From an uncultured Phycisphaerales bacterium (GTDB lineage Bacteria > Planctomycetota > Phycisphaerae > Phycisphaerales > SM1A02), in the NCBI GenBank assembly GCA_946886375.1, contig CAMPIL010000244.1:1-5602 (forward strand): a stretch of 5,602 nt of DNA. Reading direction: 5' to 3'. The position numbers and the translations under genes were made by a program. Shown here one piece after another: positions 1 through 4,664 of the stretch (its first letter is position 1; every line of letters starts with the position of its first letter). The notes beneath the pieces were generated by a model. It ran no database searches, was not told the DNA's origin, and worked only from the letters and a program-made list of their open reading frames with translations.

Positions 1-104
1 GGAAATACACGAAGCGGTCGAGGATGAGCCGGCGCGTATCGCTCCAGTGCGGCACTGGAGAGGTTCTCCACGAATTGGCAGACGAGCGGGTTGCGGCGTG
101 CCAT
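1..104 (-). pseudogene. 5' end of a gene cut by the window edge, apparently frameshifted; GIY-YIG-nuclease-like N-terminus suspected
   Basis: Reading the minus strand from an ATG at 104-102 gives a protein starting MARRNPLVCQFVENLSSAAL, followed by ERYA. This has the look of a true N-terminus (basic start, then an amphipathic helix). From memory it resembles the opening of a family of small GIY-YIG-type proteins beginning RNPLV..(Y/F).EN.S..ALE.Y. After ERYA the reading frame turns proline/arginine-rich (PAHPRPLRVF). The frame one base over gives a better continuation, LILDRFVYF, so one extra base near 30-34 (the GCGCCGG run) is likely. It could be a real frameshift or a sequence error. No Shine-Dalgarno sequence is visible upstream. 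The catalytic part would lie outside the window, so the family name is a guess. Confidence 0.35.
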
Positions 105-165
105 GTCGGTGCGTCAATGATAGTGAAAACACTGCCTGGACTTCGGACTATCGTGCGTCAAGGCA

Positions 166-180
166 CCCCGAGAGCAACCC
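166..180 (+). repeat. Short interspersed repeat, copy A
   Basis: CCCCGAGAGCAACCC, identical over 15 bases to positions 436-450 in the same orientation. It contains the 11-base core CGAGAGCAACC (169-179) shared with the other copies in this window. Confidence 0.65.
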
Positions 181-226
181 CGCGTTCACCTCCGCCGATC
201 TGTCAACCAGAGAGGAAGAGAGTTCC

Positions 227-241
227 AGAGGATTGCTCTCG
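227..241 (-). repeat. Short interspersed repeat, copy B (one mismatch)
   Basis: AGAGGATTGCTCTCG on the plus strand matches 14 of 15 bases of 2234-2248 (AGAGGGTTGCTCTCG). Its core is in the opposite orientation to copy A and carries one substitution. Confidence 0.5.
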
Positions 242-250
242 ATCGACGAA

Positions 251-269
251 AGCAACCGTCACGGTTGCT
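251..269. repeat. Perfect 9-bp inverted repeat with 1-base centre
   Basis: AGCAACCGT (251-259), C, ACGGTTGCT (261-269). This near-continuous palindrome is more like a dimeric protein-binding site or a cruciform than an RNA hairpin, because a one-base loop cannot close without opening the central pairs. Its arms contain the AGCAACC part of the repeat core. Confidence 0.55.
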
Positions 270-273
270 CTCG
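263..273 (-). repeat. Short interspersed repeat, copy C
   Basis: GGTTGCTCTCG is the exact reverse complement of the core CGAGAGCAACC. It overlaps the right arm of the hairpin at 251-269, so here the repeat is part of a perfect palindrome. Confidence 0.55.
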
Positions 274-361
274 CACCCCAAGATCATGCTTTCCGAAACC
301 GAGAGCGCACCCGGAAGCGGCACCGCGCCGAAACGCCCGTAGATACAGGACTTATGGCAAC

Positions 362-381
362 CCGGGCCGAGGACGGCCCGG
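362..381. repeat. GC-rich hairpin, 8-bp stem with AGGA loop
   Basis: CCGGGCCG (362-369), AGGA loop, CGGCCCGG (374-381). The stem is perfect and entirely G/C. No T-run follows on either strand, so it is not a classical intrinsic terminator. It could be part of a structured RNA. Confidence 0.5.
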
Positions 382-392
382 CTCGCTGGGCG

Positions 393-428
393 TCAACCAA
401 AACGCCGCCACGGGTTCGTGACGGCGTT
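393..428 (-). terminator. Probable minus-strand intrinsic terminator
   Basis: AACGCCG (401-407) pairs with CGGCGTT (422-428). CACG (409-412) pairs with CGTG (417-420) inside it, with one C/A mismatch and a four-base loop. Read on the minus strand, the stem runs into TTTTGGTTG, a reasonable though interrupted T-run. The plus strand has no T-run after the stem. This suggests a transcript once came leftward from about 430-670, where no intact gene is now visible. Confidence 0.45.
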
Positions 429-437
429 GAAAGCTCC

Positions 438-455
438 CCGAGAGCAACCCTCTTC
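438..455 (+). repeat. Short interspersed repeat, copy D; left arm of an 18-bp inverted repeat
   Basis: CCGAGAGCAACCCTCTTC, the exact reverse complement of 2232-2249. The two arms bracket about 1.8 kb that holds only the serine hydrolase gene. The bases just outside the arms show no obvious target-site duplication. Confidence 0.7.
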
Positions 456-460
456 ATAAC

Positions 461-475
461 GTTGGGGAACCCAAC
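461..475. repeat. Small hairpin, 6-bp stem with GAA loop
   Basis: GTTGGG (461-466), GAA, CCCAAC (470-475). Perfect but short, five bases after repeat copy D. No T-run follows. Confidence 0.4.
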
Positions 476-650
476 TACCCTCCTTGTCGCCTGCAATTGA
501 TGGCGGCCAGTTCTCTCGCCGCACCGATTTTAGAGTATTCGCGAGACAAACGATTGGCGCGCAGATGCCATTGAGCCTGATCGGAACCATGCTCGCTGAG
601 AGGACCTCCCCGGGATGTGGTACTTGAAAGCCGAAACCTGGATATCCCAA
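476..650 (-). pseudogene. Possible decayed HigA-family antitoxin remnant
   Basis: On the minus strand a frame through 650-556 encodes QVPHPGEVLSASMVPIRLNG and then ICAP. HPGEVL, followed a few residues later by a proline, recalls the start of HigA-type helix-turn-helix antitoxins (HPGE[IV]L...P). A one-base frame change at about 556 turns the continuation into NRLSREYSKI, similar to the (V)PxNR(I/L)S turn of that family. The spacing is too short, so about six residues would be missing. The shifted frame stops at 477-475, and a terminator-like hairpin follows at 393-428. No toxin gene is adjacent. The motif matches are short and chance is a real alternative. Confidence 0.2.
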
Positions 651-662
651 TCAGCTTGTCTC

Positions 663-667
663 AGGAG
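663..667 (+). promoter_or_regulatory. Ribosome binding site setting the hydrolase start
   Basis: AGGAG lies 6 nt before the ATG at 674. The frame stays open upstream to a GTG at 617, but that start has no comparable site and would put about 19 extra residues in front of the hydrophobic N-terminus. Confidence 0.75.
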
Positions 668-673
668 CCCCGC

Positions 674-2041
674 ATGCTGACCATTGCCACCGCTCTCGCG
701 TCCCTATGCATCGTTTTCTCCAAGCCCCCAACCGATTCTGCGATCGCTGCCGCGGCCGACAAACTGGCCGCCCAAGCACTGTCAGAGACGGGGGCTGCCG
801 GCCTCTCGGTCGCCGTCTCCCGCAACGGGAAGGTGATCCTCAGCAAGGGCTACGGCTTGGCTGAGATCGAGCACGATGTCAAGGCAAATGGCGACTCCAT
901 GTTCCGCATGGGTTCGATCACCAAGCAGTTCACCGCCGCGGCCATCATGCGACTGGTCGAGCAGGGCAGGATCAAACTCAACGACCCGATCACCAAGCAT
1001 GTGCCAGGGTACAACACACAAGGCCGTGAGATCACCCTGCTGCATCTGCTCACGCACACTTCTGGGATCAAGAGCTACACGGAAATCAAGCGAGTCATGG
1101 TGGATGAGCCCGAGCGCGAGTTCACGCACCAGGAAATGCTGGACATGGTCCAGAACGAGCCCTTGGCTTTCGATCCCGGTACCCAATTCGACTACAGCAA
1201 CACCGGCTACTACTTGCTTGGCATGGTCATCGAGAACGTCAGCGGCAAAGACTATTGCGCGTACCTGCAGGATGAGTTCTTCGGACCGTTGGGGTTGACC
1301 CATACGCGCTGCGATTCCAACACCGAGATCATCAAGGGCCGGGCGCAGGGCTATGCAGTCGCGGGCGAAAAGCTGGTGAACGATCGCGGGCTCGCGACGG
1401 GCACGACCTTCGCAGCGGGAGGACTTCTCGCATCGGCGCATAACTTGGTGGTATGGGCCGATGCGCTGGCCACGGGCAAAGTCGTCTCCCCTGCGTCATA
1501 TAAGCTGATGTCAACGCCGTTCACGCTCGCAGGCGGCGGCACCATCGACTACGGCTTCGGGTTCTTCATCGATTCGCTCGACGGTCACGCCCGCCTCCAG
1601 CACGGAGGCGAGATCTTCGGGTTTAACTCCATGCTGGCCCGGTTCCCCGATGAAAGCGTGACAATCGCGGTGATTTCGAACAGCCGGTCCGTCTCTTCCA
1701 CGCGAGTTGCCAATCTACTCAGCCGCGAGGCCCTTGGAATCTGCGAGGCCGCCGCGCCCGTAGCCGTGGCGATTTCCGAAGCCGATGCAGCCCGTTGCGA
1801 AGGTGTGTACGCATTCCCCGATACCGACTGGGAGATGACAATTATCCGCCGCGACGGCAAGCTGTTTTCACAAAGTCCAGGCGACCGTGATTCCGCGATG
1901 ATTTATTTGGGCAAGGGCGAGTTTAAGGCCCTGTTGTACGACAAAGATGTGCGATTGGTTTTCGATCTGGCCGGCGACAAGCCCGCCCCGACCTTTGTTC
2001 TTCACGATCCCCCGGGCGTCCTGACCGCGAAGCGGAAATAG
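674..2041 (+). CDS. Secreted serine hydrolase, class C beta-lactamase / penicillin-binding-protein-like family
   Basis: 455 residues. The hydrophobic start (residues 2-15, TIATALASLCIVF) suggests a signal sequence, although it lacks the usual basic residues, so export is inferred. The catalytic domain (about 25-355) carries the family's three motifs. These are S81-I-T-K84 (nucleophile serine and base lysine), Y174-S-N176, and H310-G-G312 in place of KTG. The order and spacing fit the Pfam beta-lactamase family that includes AmpC, D-Ala-D-Ala peptidases and EstB-like esterases. A C-terminal segment (about 366-455), with CEGVYAFPDTDWEMTI and then GKLFSQ, looks like the small beta-barrel often attached to these enzymes. 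The substrate cannot be told from sequence: peptide, ester or lactam are all possible, and a peptidase or esterase is likelier than a resistance enzyme. The gene stands alone and is bracketed by the 18-bp inverted repeat. Confidence 0.92.
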   Translation: MLTIATALASLCIVFSKPPTDSAIAAAADKLAAQALSETGAAGLSVAVSRNGKVILSKGYGLAEIEHDVKANGDSMFRMGSITKQFTAAAIMRLVEQGRIKLNDPITKHVPGYNTQGREITLLHLLTHTSGIKSYTEIKRVMVDEPEREFTHQEMLDMVQNEPLAFDPGTQFDYSNTGYYLLGMVIENVSGKDYCAYLQDEFFGPLGLTHTRCDSNTEIIKGRAQGYAVAGEKLVNDRGLATGTTFAAGGLLASAHNLVVWADALATGKVVSPASYKLMSTPFTLAGGGTIDYGFGFFIDSLDGHARLQHGGEIFGFNSMLARFPDESVTIAVISNSRSVSSTRVANLLSREALGICEAAAPVAVAISEADAARCEGVYAFPDTDWEMTIIRRDGKLFSQSPGDRDSAMIYLGKGEFKALLYDKDVRLVFDLAGDKPAPTFVLHDPPGVLTAKRK

Positions 2042-2231
2042 ACTGAAAGAAGCAATGATGATGATGCTCCTTGTCGCGCCTGCAGCGATGACGGTCAATG
2101 CATTATGTCGTGAGGTGGTTGCGCGGTGCACGGTCCAATAGCAGCATATCCGCGTCTCTTGGACAGTCATGAGCATTCCGCCGGCCGCGGCATGGCCATT
2201 CCGTGGGCTGTCTACCAGAAAGTGCCTTTTC

Positions 2232-2249
2232 GAAGAGGGTTGCTCTCGG
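2232..2249 (-). repeat. Short interspersed repeat, copy E; right arm of the 18-bp inverted repeat
   Basis: GAAGAGGGTTGCTCTCGG, the exact reverse complement of 438-455. It lies 7 nt beyond the 3' end of tRNA-Asn. Read with the tRNA, it could also help form the 3' end of the transcript: AGAG and CTCT can pair around GGTTG, and TTCGAAAAGG follows, but there is no good T-run. Confidence 0.7.
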
Positions 2250-2256
2250 AGGTGAA

Positions 2257-2328
2257 CTCCCCCAGCTGGACTCGAACCAGCAACCTGCCGGTTAACAGCC
2301 GGCCGCTCTACCATTGAGCTATAGGGGA
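2257..2328 (-). tRNA. tRNA-Asn (anticodon GTT)
   Basis: A 72-nt cloverleaf on the minus strand. The acceptor stem is TCCCCTA/TGGGGGA with one T-G pair. The D arm is GCTC-AATGGTA-GAGC. The anticodon stem is GCCGG/CCGGC around loop CTGTTAA, placing anticodon GTT at 2296-2294. The variable loop is AGGTT, and the T arm is GCTGG-TTCGAGT-CCAGC. The discriminator base is G and the first pair is U-A, both as in known bacterial tRNA-Asn. CCA is not encoded (TTC follows), so it must be added by nucleotidyltransferase. The leader between the predicted promoter and the tRNA holds a GC-rich hairpin (2340-2356). It is divergent from rpmE. Confidence 0.96.
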
Positions 2329-2376
2329 ATGAAATTGTCGCCGGGGCGGGCCCGGCATGTCCTGTCCAGAGTCAGC

Positions 2377-2404
2377 AGAATATCGGCAAATTCGCCGGGG
2401 TCAA
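2377..2404 (-). promoter_or_regulatory. Sigma-70-type promoter for tRNA-Asn
   Basis: On the minus strand, TTGACC (2404-2399), a 16-base spacer and TATTCT (2382-2377). This is close to consensus (TTGACA/TATAAT, five of six bases in each box). Transcription would start near 2370, about 40 nt before the mature tRNA end, leaving a leader to be trimmed by RNase P. Confidence 0.65.
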
Positions 2405-2429
2405 ACAGGCTGCGACTTGCGGTTTGACC
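2399..2429. repeat. 8-bp inverted repeat between the divergent promoters
   Basis: GGTCAAAC (2399-2406) and GTTTGACC (2422-2429), separated by 15 bases. The left arm contains the -35 box of the tRNA promoter. The right arm overlaps the region just downstream of the proposed rpmE -35. It could be an operator acting on both genes, or just a mirror-image pair of -35-like sequences. Confidence 0.4.
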
Positions 2430-2446
2430 GGGAAAGTGGATATACT
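2417..2446 (+). promoter_or_regulatory. Candidate promoter for rpmE
   Basis: TATACT (2441-2446) is a good -10 box. The best-spaced -35 is TTGCGG (2417-2422, 18-base spacer), which is weak. A better -35 match, TTGACC (2424-2429), lies only 11 bases from the -10, too close for normal sigma-70 use. The start would be near 2453, giving an rpmE leader of about 80 nt. Confidence 0.45.
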
Positions 2447-2535
2447 ACGCGGCTCGACTGAACGAGGTTGCCACGAACAGGTTTCGGCGATCGCGTCGAG
2501 TCGGATCGAATCGTCCATCGGACTGGAGTTTTCGC

Positions 2536-2760
2536 ATGAAGGACAAAGTGCATCCCAAGTACTACACCGACGCCAAGGTCTTTTACCGCGGCGAGGTGGT
2601 GATGACCGTCGGCGCCACCGTGCCTGAACTGCACGTGGAAATCTGGTCCGGTTCGCACCCGTTCTTCACCGGCCAGAAATCGTTTGTCGATACCGCCGGC
2701 CGGGTCGAGAAGTTCCAGCGCAAGTTCGCAGGCGACTACTTCAAAGGCAAGAAGAAGTAG
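2536..2760 (+). CDS. rpmE: 50S ribosomal protein L31, cysteine-free (zinc-independent) form
   Basis: 74 residues, a usual length for L31. It begins MKDKVHPKYY and carries the signature HPFFTGQ (41-47) followed by VDTAGRVEKFQRKF (51-64), both typical of L31. It aligns with E. coli L31 without gaps through this core. The four zinc-binding cysteines there (16, 18, 37, 40) are replaced by F16, R18, W37 and S40. It is therefore a C-minus form needing no zinc. Unlike the longer YkgM-type paralogue, it keeps the short architecture of the main L31. The lysine-rich tail (GKKK) suits rRNA contact. L31 sits at the central protuberance and helps bridge the subunits. GGAG at 2525-2528 is spaced 7 nt from the ATG. 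A terminator follows, so it is probably monocistronic. Confidence 0.95.
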   Translation: MKDKVHPKYYTDAKVFYRGEVVMTVGATVPELHVEIWSGSHPFFTGQKSFVDTAGRVEKFQRKFAGDYFKGKKK

Positions 2761-2782
2761 GACCATTCCATTGACATCGATC

Positions 2783-2817
2783 AACCGCGTCCGGTTGTGC
2801 GGACGCGGTTGTTTGTT
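2783..2817 (+). terminator. Strong intrinsic terminator after rpmE
   Basis: AACCGCGTCCG (2783-2793), six-base loop, CGGACGCGGTT (2800-2810), then GTTTGTT. The 11-bp stem is perfect and the tail is T-rich. It lies 22 nt after the rpmE stop and should separate rpmE from prfA, although readthrough is possible. Confidence 0.85.
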
Positions 2818-2852
2818 GCGCCACAGACAGATTGAGCCGCTGGACCTGGCGC

Positions 2853-2882
2853 TGGACGCTCTTGGATACTCACGGCGATACA
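2853..2882 (+). promoter_or_regulatory. Weak candidate promoter for prfA
   Basis: TGGACG (2853-2858), 18-base spacer, GATACA (2877-2882). Both boxes are imperfect. If used, transcription starts only a few bases before the prfA ATG, which would fit the lack of a Shine-Dalgarno sequence there. A promoter is expected somewhere after the rpmE terminator, and this is the best match seen. Confidence 0.25.
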
Positions 2883-2894
2883 CTTGCCGCTGCG

Positions 2895-3980
2895 ATGAGC
2901 CCCGCTGTATCAGACAACCTGATTCGCAAACTGGATGAACTTGATCAGCAGCACCGCGCGCTTGAGGCCCAACTGATTGACCCGGCCGTATTGACCGATC
3001 ATCGCCTGGTGCGGTCGCTTTCGATCAAGAAGGCGGCGATCGAACCTCTGGTGCGCGATTACCGTGCGTATCGCTTCGCGCAGGAGCAGGGCGAAGAACT
3101 TCGCCGCGTGATTGATGAGAATGCTGATCCGGACCTGGTCGAATTGGCGCACGCGGAGGTGATCGAACTTCAGGAGCGGGCGGCTTCGCTGCTTGCATCC
3201 ATCCAGAAACGACTGGTCACCGCGGAAGACCAGGCGGTGGGTTCGATCATCCTCGAAGTGCGCGCGGGCGTGGGCGGCGATGAAGCGGGCATCTGGGCCG
3301 GCGACCTGGTGAACATGTACAAGCGCTACGCAGCCTCGCGCGGATGGAGTGTCGAAGACCTCCAGTTCTCTCCTGCGGAGCACGGCGGGTTCAAGCAGGC
3401 CGTCATGTCGATCGGCGGCGAAGGCGTATGGTCGCAGCTGGGTTACGAAGGCGGCACGCACCAGGTCAAGCGCGTGCCCGCCACCGAAGCCCAGGGCCGC
3501 GTACACACCTCCACCGCCACCGTCGCGGTGCTGCCGGAGCCGGAGCAGATCGAGGTCAAGATCAATCCGGAAGACGTGAAGGAAAACATCACGACTTCGC
3601 AGGGTCCGGGCGGGCAGAACGTCAACAAGGTGGCGACTGCGGTGCACCTGATTCATGTGCCCACCGGCATTGAAGTGCGCATGCAGGAAACAAAGAGCCA
3701 GATCCAGAATCGCGAACGGGCGTGGAAACTTCTGCGGGCGCGGTTGTTCGAGCGGCAGAAGGCCGAGGCCGACGCCCAGCGCGGCGAAGCGCGGCGGAGC
3801 ATGATCGGCTCTGGCGATCGTGCGGAGAAAATCCGCACTTATCGCTGGAAGGAAAACATCGTCGTCGATCATCGCGTCAACGAGTCGTTCAACCTTGGCG
3901 AAGTCATGGCCGGCCGCATGCAGCCGATCATCGACAAACTTGCTGAGCACGACGTGGCCCAGCGTCTGGCGGCGCTGTAA
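2895..3980 (+). CDS. prfA: Peptide chain release factor 1
   Basis: 361 residues, the normal RF1 length. It reads UAG and UAA at the ribosomal A site and triggers release of the finished protein. Residues 1-110 form the helical N-terminal domain. GVGGDEAGIWAGDLVNMYKR (125-144) opens the core. P195-A-T197, in KRVPATEAQGRVHTS, is the stop-codon-reading tripeptide; RF1 has PxT and RF2 has SPF. G239-G-Q241, in QGPGGQNVNK, is the catalytic loop in the peptidyl-transferase centre, and its Gln is normally methylated by PrmC. The C-terminal part keeps GSGDRAEKIRTY but has WKENIVVDHR where E. coli has FPQGRVTDHR. ATG 2895 matches the family start. An in-frame TTG at 2832 would add 21 residues of unlikely sequence. 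No Shine-Dalgarno sequence precedes 2895. prmC, a common neighbour, is not next to it. Confidence 0.97.
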   Translation: MSPAVSDNLIRKLDELDQQHRALEAQLIDPAVLTDHRLVRSLSIKKAAIEPLVRDYRAYRFAQEQGEELRRVIDENADPDLVELAHAEVIELQERAASLLASIQKRLVTAEDQAVGSIILEVRAGVGGDEAGIWAGDLVNMYKRYAASRGWSVEDLQFSPAEHGGFKQAVMSIGGEGVWSQLGYEGGTHQVKRVPATEAQGRVHTSTATVAVLPEPEQIEVKINPEDVKENITTSQGPGGQNVNKVATAVHLIHVPTGIEVRMQETKSQIQNRERAWKLLRARLFERQKAEADAQRGEARRSMIGSGDRAEKIRTYRWKENIVVDHRVNESFNLGEVMAGRMQPIIDKLAEHDVAQRLAAL

Positions 3981-4022
3981 GCAGCGCACGTGCGGCGGTC
4001 GTGGAGGTGGTAACATCCGCGC

Positions 4023-4481
4023 ATGTCCAATGATGACGATGCTGTGGCGATTGATGCGCTGATGCTGATTGTCGTGGGCGCGCACCTGCGGGCCGAGATT
4101 CACGACCGGCCGCTGGCGCAGCAACTGTGCGATCGGCTGATGCAGTGGCAGGAGCGAAGCCGCGCGTCGAGCGACTGCCCCCCTGCTGCGCTTCGGCCGG
4201 TGATCTGCACGGATGTGTGGTTTTTGAACAATCCGGAACTGCTCGAGCGGCCGGTGATCGCGCTGGGTGAGCCGGGTGTGAACGCGGCCACGGCGTATCT
4301 TTCCAATCGTCTGCCGACCGCGCTGGTGATCGACAACCAGTTTCGCATTCACCTTGATCCGGAGTTTCTGCAGGCCCAGGCGTGCGTATGGGGCGCGACG
4401 CCCCAGGCGACCGCAACGGCGGTGGAGTACTTCGTGGAGCGGTATCTGGACGCCTTCATGCACGAGGCCGGCGAAACCTAA
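4023..4481 (+). CDS. Conserved-looking protein of unknown function, downstream of prfA
   Basis: 152 residues, not recognised. It starts 42 nt after prfA with no terminator between, so co-transcription is likely. GGAGGT (4003-4008) sits 14 nt before the ATG, rather far. TAACAT (4011-4016), six bases before the ATG, could alternatively be a -10 box giving a leaderless transcript. There is no signal peptide or membrane segment, so it is probably cytoplasmic. An N-terminal helical part (about 8-48) is followed by an alpha/beta-looking part. That part has ICTDVWFLNN (61-70), PVIALGEPGVNAATAYLSNR (77-96), and CVWGATPQATATAVEYF (121-137) near a helical end. The glycine/asparagine turn followed by WGAT(P)xATxxAV looks like a small nucleotide- or ligand-binding fold, but no catalytic motif is identifiable. 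Codon use matches prfA, and the frame is open with high GC at third positions, so it is a real gene. Confidence 0.8.
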   Translation: MSNDDDAVAIDALMLIVVGAHLRAEIHDRPLAQQLCDRLMQWQERSRASSDCPPAALRPVICTDVWFLNNPELLERPVIALGEPGVNAATAYLSNRLPTALVIDNQFRIHLDPEFLQAQACVWGATPQATATAVEYFVERYLDAFMHEAGET

Positions 4482-4506
4482 GGGCGAGCCGGTCGCCGAT
4501 GCAACC

Positions 4507-4534
4507 TTGCAGCACCCGCCGTGCGTATTACACT
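4507..4534 (+). promoter_or_regulatory. Candidate promoter for the pseudopilin gene
   Basis: TTGCAG (4507-4512), 16-base spacer, TACACT (4529-4534). Moderate matches (three and four of six bases). It lies in the 183-bp gap after the preceding gene and would give a leader of about 125 nt before the ATG at 4665. Confidence 0.4.
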
Positions 4535-4664
4535 GTGACAGCGGATGAGCGTGACGGGTTTTGCCGGATGGCTCGGCACCTGTCCGCTGCTTGTGCGTTC
4601 CCGCGGAATGATGGACCGCGATTCCGGAACACGCCAGCGGCGGCAAGAAGGAAAGACGACGCTC

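Larger units (their letters stand above)
105..673. other. Gene-poor, hairpin- and repeat-rich intergenic region
   Basis: About 570 bp without a convincing intact gene. Open frames exist on both strands, but their translations are low-complexity (Arg/Pro/Thr/Ser-rich) and lack recognisable domains or ribosome sites. The stretch holds four of the five copies of a short repeat (core CGAGAGCAACC) and four perfect or near-perfect hairpins. It also holds a possible minus-strand terminator and a weak trace of a HigA-like antitoxin. It may be a graveyard of decayed genes, a structured non-coding RNA locus, or both. No clear promoter for the downstream hydrolase gene was found; TTGAAA at 624-629 has no good -10 partner. 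Confidence 0.6.

Noticed and set aside
166..273. Repeats A, B and C as a CRISPR array
   Set aside because: Copies are only 11-15 bases, in mixed orientation and unevenly spaced, and no cas gene is present.
24..500. Plus-strand open frame of 158 codons, and an overlapping one at 47-421
   Set aside because: Low-complexity Arg/Pro/Thr/Ser-rich translations with no domain, no ribosome site and overlap with hairpins and repeats. They look like chance frames in GC-rich DNA.
782..1441. Minus-strand open frame of 219 codons
   Set aside because: Antisense shadow of the serine hydrolase, whose catalytic motifs confirm the plus-strand frame.
438..2249. The repeat pair as attL/attR of an element integrated in tRNA-Asn
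   Set aside because: Tyrosine-integrase attachment sites are direct repeats that include the tRNA 3' end. These arms are inverted, lie outside the tRNA, and no integrase is present.
2832..2894. TTG start extending prfA by 21 residues
   Set aside because: The extra residues (SRWTWRWTLL...) do not resemble RF1. The ATG at 2895 aligns with the usual family start and length.
4483..4500. GGCGA/TCGCC hairpin after the 152-residue gene as a terminator
   Set aside because: The stem is only 5 bp and no T-run follows.
4545..4664. Upstream extension of the pseudopilin gene to an ATG at 4545
   Set aside because: It would make a 59-residue prepilin leader. The ATG at 4665 has a purine-rich site and gives a normal 19-residue leader.
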